64,000 nucleotides of DNA from Branchiostoma belcheri (lineage: Eukaryota > Chordata > Leptocardii > Amphioxiformes > Branchiostomatidae). Below are positions 36,236-48,525 of the stretch, one piece after another. Position 1 is the stretch's first letter, and the number at the start of each line of letters is the position of its first letter. The position numbers were made by a program, and so were the translations under genes. The notes below the pieces were generated by a model that saw nothing but the letters and a program-made list of their open reading frames with translations, did not search any database and was not told the origin of the DNA. Location: the NCBI RefSeq assembly GCF_001625305.1, contig NW_017803865.1:119999-183998 (forward strand). The letters run 5' to 3'.

Positions 36236-38029
36236 CTGTGGACATGGTTCAAAGGAACACACTTCATCATCTGTTCAATCTTTGTGGACGCATGATACAG
36301 TAAATGTTGTATGTGGTTGAATATGTGAAATATGTAAATGATGGAAAAGATTTACCGTGCTCGTTGAATTTCTTTATTCTTTTTGGCCGAAAAATAAGGC
36401 TGTTTTTCCCCAGAATTATGTATCAGAAAGAAATGCGTGTTGGCATTAATGGTTCTTCCTCGTAAAAGACGGCCTTTGATATTTCACAAATTAACACCCA
36501 AAAGTACGTTGAAAGTTCGCAAGTGTTACAAGCAAGTAAAAACATTTTCAATACTACTGTCATCAACAGCGGAAATGTGCCTAAGGCAGTGCATGGCGTC
36601 AAGGCTGGTCGGTCTACTTTAATGGCGAGGACATGGCTTTTCCAGGTGATTATCTCTAGTCATGCACGTGACAGACACAGGTCGGTGAAAGGTCATCACG
36701 CATGCCCTGCTGAGGTTGAACGTCACGTGACAGAAAGAAAGAAAGAAAGTGATGATGTGACGTACCCTTTCACACATGTTATGAAGCCTCCACTGCTGCG
36801 TGTAAGGGAATGGAAACCATCAGGAAAGAAATCTCAACATGAGATGGCATTATGGATTATAACAGGTAACTAATAACAGCGCGGGTACCCCTTATCTTAT
36901 CCTTATCACCCGCATTTATCGCGCGAAAGCAAGACGGTTTGACCACTAAGGAGATACGACGTACGCCGGGTATATAGATAGTCTTCAAATACTTCAAGCC
37001 ATGATCCTTAACTATCGCGTCCGTAAACTCATTAGGAGACATGCTGTAAGAATTCATCATGTTATAGCTGAGTGGACAACAAATAAGCGGTTTGAAGAGG
37101 TTGCTTCAGGCTGTTTCCTAGAGAGTCAAGAGTATACCCCGTGGACTGACGGATAATGACGATGATATCTCACTTGTAATGGCTAACTTTTGGTGGAGTT
37201 ATATAGACTAGTCTTTCCCAAAAATATGCCAAGGAGACCATCCACGACACACTAACATACAAGATGGGCGTGACTGGAATACTATAAGTATTAACAGACG
37301 AGGCTACTGGGACGGATTGGGGATGTCACATGTATGGTGGGCGGCTGTATCTTTATTGCCATCAAGCTAGGCTAAAAAAACTTGCAAGCTGAAAAATACG
37401 CATTGAAGTCAGCATCACTAGGAAAACTTCACAAGGGCTTTTGAAAATGAGAACATAGCTCATCCATGATAAATATATAGTTCTGTCTGGTGCGAAATTA
37501 CACTGTACCTTTGTGGCTACCAGGGTCAGTCCATGTGATTACATTCATCAAAGCGGGTCCCTTTGTGTACCTGTCAGCTTGTAAACAAGATGTGTGATGG
37601 AGTCTCGATCAGAAAACTGTGGAGGTGATTCGTCACAAAAACTGTCAAAGGCCTGCCTTGGCTACAGTACACTAAATTTGAAAGGTATCAAAACGTCTTA
37701 TCATTTGATAGCCATTAAGCAACGATTAGCATGACTCCAGTACAAGATAGCGTGTTTGTGTTCCTGATATAGTAATGGTTTCGGTCCTAATGTAAACATA
37801 TTATTTGTTTACACCAAAACAGTCATATTTATCAGCTCGCGTTTGAAATCACGTGACTTTGGTGTAGCCATTGTTTGTCAGAGACTGAAGTGTGTGTTTA
37901 GGACCTATGTGAGGTTATAAACCTGATAATAGTACGTATTGACTCCAACATGAGCACATAATGACCCGCTATAGAAGTATTAGGACTCTTATCCTAATCT
38001 GCAATGCATCAAATGACGTTAAATGCCTA

Positions 38030-38250
38030 AAATAATAAAAAAAATGGTTTGCAAATGGCCGAAAAATCGCAATGAGATAATTCTTAAATGAAAATGAAAA
38101 AAAGTCTGAGGTATTGTCAACTCTATCTCCATGCCAAATTTCAGGTCATTTGGCTGAAAAAATTATCAAGTTGAATTGATTTGACAAACCGGTGGCGAAA
38201 AAATAAAAGGGAAGAGGAACGTCAGAAAAAAAACAACAATGCATTTCCTT
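38030..38250. repeat. Possible dispersed repeat fragment
   Basis: A-rich sequence with ccatgccaaatttcaggtca. It resembles, in reverse complement, cctgaaatttggtatggagg at 16.2 kb in the gene 2 intron repeat. Shared by two unrelated places, so probably an interspersed element. Confidence 0.35.
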
Positions 38251-41200
38251 CCCATACCTATGGTGTAGTGTGACATGTAATAAGTAAGGATTATGTCTAT
38301 TGATGCAACTCTAATCGTACAGCACAGAATGGATCTGCTCAAGCTCTATAGATCCGTCCTGATCTGACTGATAGATGGTACACTCCCCGCTAGTACGATA
38401 TTGAAACATACATTGTATGGAGATTGGAGAGACAGGGTCAGAATACGTTATACGGGCAGACCTTTTCATCTGGCAGAGTCAGATGGTTCAGATGATGACG
38501 TGTTCACTGGTGTGTACAACAATTGTGTGACCCCGAAACCCCAACCTGAGAGGAGCGTGGTGACAGATGGAGCAGCAGTTTATCATACAGGGCGCTTTGG
38601 GCAGGTTGCGATTGTACCAGGCCGACCTGGCTTGTCAAGTCATAACGACATGTGCGCAACATGCTGTAAATTACTGCCAATGCCCCTCCCCACTTTTCCT
38701 TGTAGTACTAGTATCTCCTTGTGTATCTCCTTACTGTGTATGACGTCTTATTAACGATCCCTTACTGTCTGTATGCTAACTAAAAGCAAACGTGATCAGA
38801 CAGCTAAATTTTATTATAGACAGAAAAATCATGACTCGCCTGCCAAGTCAGAAAATAGTCAATATGCATAGATGAGTAGCAGGCTACTCTCGGGGATACA
38901 GACGCCAGGAAGATAAATGAGGGTCTAGAATATTTTAGGCTATGATTGACACTAAACATTTTCCCTGCTACTTAGATCCTAACACACGTGGGAGTATCTG
39001 TAATGTGTTAGTGGGACGCCAGGGTCCTGATCTACTGTTTCAACGTGAACATCATTACAACCAGCGCATAGACCCACCACCCACCTAGTACGTAAGTGAA
39101 CATAACTAAAGATTTAAAGGTGTTACATTATGGGGAAGACTGATTACACAGACGTATGGGTAATAACGGATTTCGGCTAAACCACTGTACATTACACATT
39201 GACTGGTATACGTGGCGATTACAAAACTATATAGTTCCAGTTTGTGTCACTGACGCCGTGTTATCCAACTCTCAACTCATCATGTTGCACCTGGCTCCTG
39301 ACCAACATGTAAAATGATTAGCTAAAAGATATTCATTAAAAGGGAGCCAGTCTTTACTATACGCATTGTGGAATATGAACCTCTTAAAATCGGACAAGAT
39401 GGAGCTGACGCGTGTTTGAGAATAGGACAATCCGATCTTACAAGTTATACACGCTCCCTCTCCACCTGCTTCAGTGATTTCCCTGCTTGCTGCTAAATAT
39501 CGCCTTTGTAGCTCGACGTTTCCAATTTAATCTAAGTAAAGAGCTGTGTTGTGTGCGCGATATAGGCCACTACAAGGACACGAGGTCTCGCGAGAGTTAA
39601 TAACCTGTACGCGACCAGAATACGTTTGGTCCGACGACGTGGTGGGAGGACGACTTCTGTAGATACCTCTCTATCCGAACTTTGCCCGTATAACTCAATT
39701 ATCCACGCGGCAACGATTATCAAGACATACTACCTGAGCCGTCCCTACGGTGCTGAAGGCATATCGAATATGACATTGAAGAAAACCTTTAGAAACAGAA
39801 ACATATCTTGCTACATATAGACGTATTAATACAGGGCACAGATTGCTGCACCTGGAGATAAACAAACAAATTAATGACACAGTTTTGAACAGTTTCTTCT
39901 CTGAACCCAGTACAGAAACGTCGCGCGTGGTGACGGCAGTTAAATGATGGCATCCCACGCACAGGTTTACACAATTATTAACATGCCTCCACCGTGCGCA
40001 GCTAAGCGACAAAGATCAATGACTGCGGCGGGCTGGTACATGGCGTGACACAGGGGACTTCACGTCTGTCGATTGCCTACCTGACAAACTACCCTGTCTC
40101 GCAACTCAGAAGCTATCGCTAAAATCAATCTATTTATAAAGCGAATGATTAGATTAGCGCAGCGTCTTTCAAGGATCTACTGAAATCACTGAAGTCGTTA
40201 TTCAAGGTCAACACCATTATGGCGACTCACCCTGCACACCCTGTCTGCCGTCTATAACCACGGAATAAGTGGCGTTTATCACATTAACAAAACATGATCT
40301 ATGGACCTGTCACAACGCACAGAATATTATGCCAGGTTGGTAATGCTGACAGCATTACCTCAAAATGCACATGCTTCCGCTACCTCTGGTCTTCACTTCT
40401 TGAATTTCCGGCAGTTTGAAATCTGGGGAAGGAGCAAGCCTAGTGATGATTTTGTCGGAAGCTTTTGTTGTTTTAGACCGGCAAGAGACTAGATCTGCTA
40501 TCGACAGTAAGATGTGACCTTTGCCCTTGAGGTGCACCGGCTGACTATTGATTTCTGAATGACATCTGCGACCCTCGTCTGCTAGTACTAGTAAACTCGA
40601 CATTACTGGCAATAAAGAAAACAGTACGCTGTCGGAATACGAGCTGCAACTCGTTAAAACTAGAAATTGGAGGACAGTATTTTTCTTTACGTGTATGTAT
40701 GATCGTTGCGCCCGGCGTGGTTTGGTGTGGGAGTTTGTTACGCGTGGTTTGATCCCGTGGTACGCTGGCCGCAGGGCATAGCAAGTCACAGCATTTCGCA
40801 AATATCATAAATAGTACAGACAAGCTATTTCAAAGGTTAGCTGGATAAAGGTACTACAGTATTCTTTGTGACTTTTGTAAAAGTTGATCTTATACAAGTT
40901 CAAAACAAAATAAAACAGACCAGTAAGCGTAAAACCAAGAAACGCTTTTGATATAACATTCCTCTAACATATCAATAGTTTATATAAGACGTAACAAACC
41001 ATTCAGCAAGCCACTCCAGCATGGTTTGTAATGTTGACATAGTGTGATAAATATTTATACAGTTCTTAGACAGGTGCTACTTGTCCTTTAATACAACTTT
41101 GAAAACTTATTTTATGCAATTACTAGGTCTCGTATGAGAAAAAGAATCTATTTCAAATGTTGATATTGTAACAATAGAAAATGAAGCTTGATGGCGTTGC

Positions 41201-42534
41201 TATTGATCGAGTGCTGTTACGAATGGTAAAATTTATGGTTGGCCCACCCCTTCTGTGACCTCGCTCGACCTTTTCTCTGCAGGTAAATTGTACATGTGCA
41301 ATACCACGATGCGACTGGGATCGAATATCGGCGTCTCGCTGACGAAATACATATACAGACGTAGGGTCGTCACAGAAATTAAATTCCCTGGCGATACCAG
41401 TTACAGTACTGTTACGGGCAGCGATATTGCTTACATACGACATCACGAGTCGTAGATATAATCTAAATCAGATAAAAACACACTACAGAGCAATTTATCT
41501 ATTATCGTTAACATGCTGTATGCAAGATATCGACAAGTATGTACTTTGGGGTTCTATGATGCAGCACAACTACCAACGCATTGTTGTGAGGTTACACATG
41601 TCACCATTTCTTGGGCGTGAGTATACATTTTTGATCATCAGGAAGATAATTATGATTTCATTATGTTTTCATTCAGAATATGGTTTTCAAGACTACTCCG
41701 CCCCCTCACATGTCATACATACAGTTGAACGAGCCCGTACTGCCACCAGACGGACGTTTTGCTGTCATAAAATAATCGATATTGTATCTCCCCGCGTTCT
41801 GCATGAATTTTTTTGGCAAGAACAGCACACCATTAAATCTAGAACAACGTAATTTGGCATTGTAGACCACTATGAGGAAATATTATTACAAGAAAAAATG
41901 CACATAACCACTGCTACGACACAAATTGCGAATTGTTTTAAGCTTGCCTCGATGATCTTACGAAACTGCAGCTGCATTACATTAAACTGAATATTTGTCA
42001 ATTTGTGATGTACGTCGCCATCTTGTCTCCTTCCCAGCATGCACCATCGCGCCTCACAACATTGTTGTTGTTTTATTACGTCGTTTAAAGCTTCTTGGTC
42101 AAAGCAACGCAAAACACATCATTAAATCTATCCAAGGGAGTCATATAGAACTCATAAACTATTTGCTTTATCTCCCCTTTGAAATCTATCATCACCTTCC
42201 ATTCGCGGACTTAATTCGATGTCGGCCATAACTTTTTGCAACACAATGAAAAAAATGCTGTAGAATTATTCTACAAATGCATTGTTGCCGTTTAACCGCA
42301 TACTATACAGTGTAGGTAACAGTTAGGATCAGTACTAACCTCACAAACGTGACGCTGAAACCTTTGTCGTAAGGAAAACGCGCGACGTTTCGTACAGGCG
42401 TGTGTGATTTTATATTCCAGCCATGTTTCTCTGTCAGCACGGTAATGAACCTTAATCTCAGTACCACGGACAGGACAGCACGGCTACCCGAAAAACCTTT
42501 TCACGGTAGAACTCGAAAGCTTTGAAATCAACAA

Positions 42535-42590
42535 TCTTAATTGACACAACAAAAGTACCACGACTTTCCTAAGGTCTCTCGCTATACGTG
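42535..42590 (-). mobile_element. LINE 3'-end fragment
   Basis: ttgacacaacaaaagt.c..cgactttc.taaggtct matches the 3' terminus of the LINE remnant at about 7675-7710. Only the extreme 3' end remains. Confidence 0.4.
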
Positions 42591-45149
42591 GTTACAACGT
42601 ATGGTGATTATTGCATTTGTGGACGTATATTTTTGTGGTCTGCAATTCTTTTAGCCAAAAATCTCTCCTGGGAGAGATCGTTGGTTATCAATTCTAGGTC
42701 ACTGACTTCGGATCATTGCACACATTACTATGTATGTACCTACCTTTGCCTATATATTGATACCAGAATGCAAAACCTCATTATTGTTACAATGAATGTG
42801 AGGCTTAGCTGTTAAAACTAGAGAACCTGATGCAACATACTGAAAACACCCCTTACAAAACCAGGGTTAGCTTTTGTTACCAACAAAACTAAAGAGAGAG
42901 AAGGAAATCAAGGAGATCATGATTTAGCGATACAGCCATAGAGTACATAATGTTCTATTCATGGGTTTACAATACCCGGGGGAGGAAATACATTTAATGG
43001 TTATGTATACTGGGACTTAACCAAAGCACCAGCACCATGCCCCAGTTCTATTGTAATAATGATATAGATAAGGTAGGAATATTCGGTCCCCTCTGGTCTA
43101 CTTTTTCAGGTCACTTTCATACCTAGGTCCAGCTAGGTCCAGCTAGTCTAGTCTTGTAGACACGTATATCTCAGCTCATCTATCTGTCTATCGTCTGGGT
43201 GTCGAACTGAAGTTAATCCTATTTTGTATGATTTCCGCCTCTCGTGATAGAATTATTGCCACGCATGGATATCCTCCACTGCACATGGTCGGTCTCCTGG
43301 CAACCGTTTCACTGAGGTAAAAATTCGTAATTTGATCCACATAATTACCGGCTCAGTCTAACGAAGAACCTGAATCAAGGACACATGGTCTAGGGGCAGA
43401 GACCCTTCGCTTATTATCAATAAATACACCATTTATCTGTCACTTATTTTCCTGGTTCTTGTCACTGTTTTGTATTGAAATTATTTCCCGTGATCCGTGG
43501 CCAGTCGTAGTGAACATTTTCAACCGATTAAGGAAGACTTTACTTTTCTGTTTTCATTCTGATGTTTGCAAAGAAAAGCATACTATCGACAGTTTATCTA
43601 AAGGCTTCAAAAACCAATTTTAAGAAAAAAATGATAGTGCGCTGTGTGACGGCTTTTTGTCGGATATAACAGACAAGAGGTCCTTGTTCGTCTTCTCAGA
43701 CGACTGTTGGGGTGATGTAAGATGACGTAAATACCGCTAACAATTCTCCATATATATATATATTTGAGTTCATAATCAGACTTTTTATTAGCGCTAATCC
43801 TATGTCTTATTCGTACATGATAAGCAAAGGCATGGTCATGCCTTAAAGTTGGTTGGATGGGATAGTTTTTAGGTGCTATATAATTGAGCCGGAAACAATT
43901 CCATTGTTAGTCTTTGCTGTTAGAGTGTACTTTGTTTCTCACGTGAGGATGACCTTTGACCGGTCTACAAAACATACAAAACACAGAACATACACATCTG
44001 TACCGGAGAGGACGGTTTGTTTGGGAATGGGAGACAATCGCGTTGTCTGAACAAGTCCATTGTATGAGCAATATGAAATGACCTCATTAGTGTTTTCACT
44101 GATGAACAGGAAAGGCCGGTGAAGACACTGGGAGACAACGTGCCACGCCCTCCCACCGGCACTGCACGGTGCGTGGCACGGGGCGGGTCAAATATGCCGC
44201 GGAAAAAAGGAAACCTTCAGCAAGCAACAACTTCTACCAACCTGGTCAGAATATGGTTAGTGAGGAATGATTGATTTGACGTCATTGACCCTAAATGAAC
44301 GTCACTGGACATCCTTTATCTTTGGCCGCACCCACAACAGTTATGCCCGACAAAGAAAGGATTACACAATAAACACAGTAAGCTATGATATGGCCTTGAC
44401 TCTTTAACTCACAAATGCAAATTGCTTTTAAATGAAGCCGATTTTACTATGGGCCATCGTTTTGTCAACAAACAAGACTTCTGATTAAGGAGGTTAGAAA
44501 ATTTGTCTGATTCAGAAGAACGGTATTTCTGTAATTCCCGTTCCCTCTGTACTAGAGCGTTTCCGCACATAGCCCATAAGGTCAATTATTATGCACATTT
44601 TTATTGGCGGCGAAAAGCCCGTGGTTTCTGGCATAGCAGGATGTGTACATAGATGGTGTTGTTTGTTTCCCACACAGTACATCGTGACAGTTTGTGTCTC
44701 CAATTTCTCCAATAGTATACCTACCAAATTACGCGACCCCTCGAAATATTTGAGTATGGTGCTTAACAGGAAGCGATGCTATAACCTTCGTCTGGTTATG
44801 CATAATCCAAAGTCATACAATTCAAATCGGCAGATACAACGTACTGCTGCTCCATCTGTCCTCCTGATGGAATTGACAATGTTACAGTAACTCATGTATC
44901 CACGGCCGGCCCAGGTGGCTTTACCTGGTCTATACGTTAGATCCAGAAGAATGTTAAGGGGGAGGGCAGGGCATGAATAATTTGAAGACCACTCTCGCTA
45001 CTGTGTTTGCTCACGCAAGTATGTAAGGAAACCTGGCAGGAAACCGGGAGCAGACGACGTGCCGGAATCTCCCGCCACATGTTCCAGTTAAACCCCGGGC
45101 TGGGGAAGCCGAGAATTTAAACCAGACGGTCTCCTATAGTACTACTATC

Positions 45150-45207
45150 ATGGCGGCCGCTGAAACGGCCACCACACTGGCCCACGCCTTCGACCCGTTC
45201 TGCTCCC
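45150..45207 (+). other. Isolated exon-like open frame with strong start and donor
   Basis: atcATGg opens MAAAETATTLAHAFDPFCS and runs to a good donor, ctccc|gtaagt, in phase 1. The start context, GC-rich codons and consensus donor look like a first coding exon. I find no plus-strand exon downstream to join it to, and the next genes are on the other strand. It may start a gene with distant exons or a non-coding transcript. Confidence 0.35.
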
Positions 45208-45858
45208 GTAAGTTGTAGCCATACCTGGCGGGTTTACCTGGGCATTAAGGCATGGCATTTTACAACTAAACCACTACAGACCCGGCGGCTGGCCGTCAGA
45301 GCCAGTTAAAATCAAGGGAAGGGAAACCAGCGAAACTCACCTTGCCTCAGAGTCTGCAAAAAGATGCCGGTTTTCTGGAAAAATTGTCTTGGAATGCCAG
45401 GGACGGTTAACACTTGCCCAATTATGCAGAGTGTCGGGAGGAAGGGGCCGCCTTGCCACACCGTCACAAGCTCACTCAACTGGTTTTATGCAAATTATAT
45501 AGACGTCACGCCCCGAGGGGAATGATCATGCGCGGGACAAAATTTGTGACGATTTAAACTGGGCGCGGTGGTTGTGGATGTTATTTTACACCTTTTCAAT
45601 CCTGAAAAATATGGCGACGCTTTTAAAAACCACCTGACCAGACTGCACGAATCCTGCTCTTCCTGTCGAAGGTCACAGGGCAATGACGATTAATCTTTTG
45701 CCCAGGCGCGCGGTTGCCTGGGGATTTAGATTGGCCATGTGATTCATTGCTTGATTGTGCATGTATCGTGCGTACGATAATGATAATGTTCAATGATTTA
45801 CAGAGACTGTTTTGCAGTTCTGAAATAAATCGCAAGAGGCTAGTGTGTCGTTGGGGTA

Positions 45859-45861
<3 letters not shown>

Positions 45862-45929
<68 letters not shown>

Positions 45930-45938
45930 CGTGCGTGA
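45862..45938. repeat. (GT)n followed by (GC)n
   Basis: About 60 bases of gt dinucleotides running into gcgcgcgcgcgtgcgtg. Potential Z-DNA tract. Confidence 0.95.
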
Positions 45939-48223
45939 TAAAAGTACAAAGTGAGGAATCCAATCGTCTGAGACCATTTGTGTTTTTTTATTCCAATGAT
46001 ATTAGTGAATCCGATACTACATAAACATCGGGGCCGTTCATTCTCCTAGTTGACTAGGCCAACTGACGTCCTTTCAATCCTGACCTAGTACTAGCAAATA
46101 CATGTACTAAATGTATTGTTGAATACGTATAACTTATGGCTGTTCTCTAAGGATGGAATATAAGTAGGCAGTGATGATATCACATGTACTATGATTAAGT
46201 TTATACAATCTGAGGTTACAGTTTTTCGTCAACACAAACATCATAGCTCTTATGAAACAACAGTTCAAAACTGTGCTGGCCACTGGTGCTTACATGTTCA
46301 GAATTTCTTTTCTACATCAAATGATCATGATCAGTCAACTCGGCACCTTTTCTCGTCCACTGACATTCAAGCATCCGTCCAGTCGAGCGATGGTGTTTGT
46401 CAGCAGCACTGGCTTGCGTGTTTTGTCATAACTGCAGATACGCAGACTGATCGAGAACAAAATCGCTCCAACGAAGACTTCATGTACCCTGCATGTAGGA
46501 CATAAGTACACTCGTGTCCTCAACAGGCTCTCTCCTCGTTCCTATCATTCCCACCCTTCTCGTCACATCAACACCATTCCATCTGTTATTACATAACCAG
46601 ACAACACATACAGGAAACATATCATCATAAGGACATGTACAGGTTTGTCCAAGGAGATTTACCTACTTGGTTTGTGTTAGGATGTTATGATACAATGGTA
46701 CACTACCGACAAGTGTTACTACGTGTGATAGTTACGGGGTACTAACGTTACAGCACAAAAAGGAGTAACGACTATCGATATATCTGTCATTGTGACCAAA
46801 ACAGTTTGTCTCTTCATATTTTGTTCATATCTTGACTGATTTGGTATAATGATGGGGTATACATATATGTGCATCTTGTTCATATGCACGTGCACAATTC
46901 TCCATGATAAATGTATTTGTAATATTATTATTCGACTTGGAGAGACTTCTTCTGTTTGTGCAAGATGAACTCCACATACGTCCCCACTGTCCCCCATGCA
47001 TGTGTAGTTGGTCTCGCGAGAATTTACGTGTTGCAGCTCGAGAAAAGTCGAGTCGGTTAAAGTAATATATTTAACAGTCGTGCGAAGTACAGTTTGGTTC
47101 GTGTGAATCTGGAAAGGGACGTACAACTAGACCGGCGAAGATATCGTCACCATGTATCCCAGTCTTGTTCGATGCAGTTCTCCTGGGCACCGCTAATTGC
47201 TAGCTTTATCTGTGTCACGGCTATATTAGGCCATCGTAATCCCTCTTGCTCGGTCAAATATCCCAACTATTGCCGCTGCCTCTCACGCCTACTGATGGTC
47301 AGAGTAGCCTCACGACCCGGCAGTGGCAAATATAACTCTGTTGCACTGCCGACAGAACAATTTCCCCTTTTATATAGAACTTTATTGCACGACAATTGCA
47401 CATGGTACAATGTATGGCAAACTACATAAAGAGAGTAACAACAATAAAATGTGTTTATATAAGTTTCCAGTCAGAGCGGCTTCCAGTAGACGGCGATCGC
47501 TGAGCGACCGTTTAGCGCCTAGAATTGGTTATGTGTGACCATTGATTTTCTTGTTGGAATATAATGCACGACACAAAAGTATGACTTAAAAATCAAATCT
47601 TGAAATTCGTTGATTTATGTACCAAATTGGTCGCTGTCAGCCGCTGGTCAGTGGTAGCCTCTAGTGGAAAGGAGTTGTAACGTGGCATTTGACGCATTCG
47701 ATTTAGTAATGGTTTGTCTATTATTTGAACAATGACATGATCATGAATTAAGAAAACCCATTTCACCCAAACCAGTTGAAGGTTAGTTTATCACTGGTAT
47801 TATCTTGTAACCTAACCTTATCTATGATAAGAGATGTTGATGGATGGTGATGCTAATGCAATGTGACGAAACACATTGTACAGGTGTGACCTTGCACATC
47901 TCACTTCATTTCTGAACGATACTAAGAATAAAAATGAAGACTATATGTACATGTCCTGACTTTGCACATCGTATGGGATATAATTCCGCTAGTGAACAAG
48001 CCTCTTAGCTGATGTTTGTTGTAGTTTGTTTGTGTTTGATATCGGATAACCATTTCCTTCCTTGCCTTCAGGCTCAATCAGTTCCATTCTATGCAGGCGG
48101 ATAGTCAAGTTCCTCTTGACTAAAGGGGCTTGTAGCAAACAAAACAGGGGAAAGAATTCATCAGGACCTACTATGCTCTCACAGGGTGAAGTGCTCGAAA
48201 GAACGGTCCTACATCAGTCTCAG

Positions 48224-48229
48224 TTTATT
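48224..48229 (-). promoter_or_regulatory. Poly(A) signal of the ParB-like gene
   Basis: AATAAA on the minus strand, 297 bases past the stop of the ParB-like gene. Confidence 0.45.
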
Positions 48230-48525
48230 ATGTTGTTCGGCACTTGTTGGACAATAGCAGGACTATATTGTCGAGACTGTCGTCCTGAGCACTAGTAGCT
48301 GTTTTCCTGTGCCATACTGTGCGTAGCGCTGCGTGGTACATCAGGTGGTGCTCAAACCGTGGTCCTGTGTCCGTAGTTCTCAGCCAAGTGGCCAGTCTTT
48401 CTTCCCAAGTACCGACTGTCTGTTTGTTCCAAACTACGGTCCATCCTGCCCTGTGCCCGCGACGGCACCGTTAAAACACACCTACGGAGGTTGTCATTTA
48501 TCCCAACCTTCTCGGGGGGAAGAAC

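Larger units (their letters stand above)
36236..45149. other. Long non-coding stretch upstream of tropomyosin
   Basis: Nearly 9 kb with no exon I can support on either strand. Contains a LINE 3'-end fragment near 42.54 kb, a possible repeat at 38.03-38.25 kb, and a (TA)n patch near 43.75 kb. It may carry tropomyosin 5' UTR exons and enhancers, which cannot be told by eye. Confidence 0.4.
45208..48525. other. Non-coding stretch between the 45.15 kb frame and the ParB-like gene
   Basis: Holds a (GT)n(GC)n repeat and the 3' UTR of the ParB-like gene at its right end. Other open frames lack splice sites or recognisable domains. Confidence 0.45.

Noticed and set aside
36857-37060. 67-residue minus-strand frame upstream of tropomyosin
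   Set aside because: Not coiled coil, no acceptor or donor leading into exon 1; probably chance.
38401-38754. 117-residue plus-strand open frame
   Set aside because: No splice sites, no domain, mixed composition; length is within chance for this region.
47094-47429. 111-residue plus-strand frame with a hydrophobic patch
   Set aside because: No partner exons, no recognisable family, weak start context.
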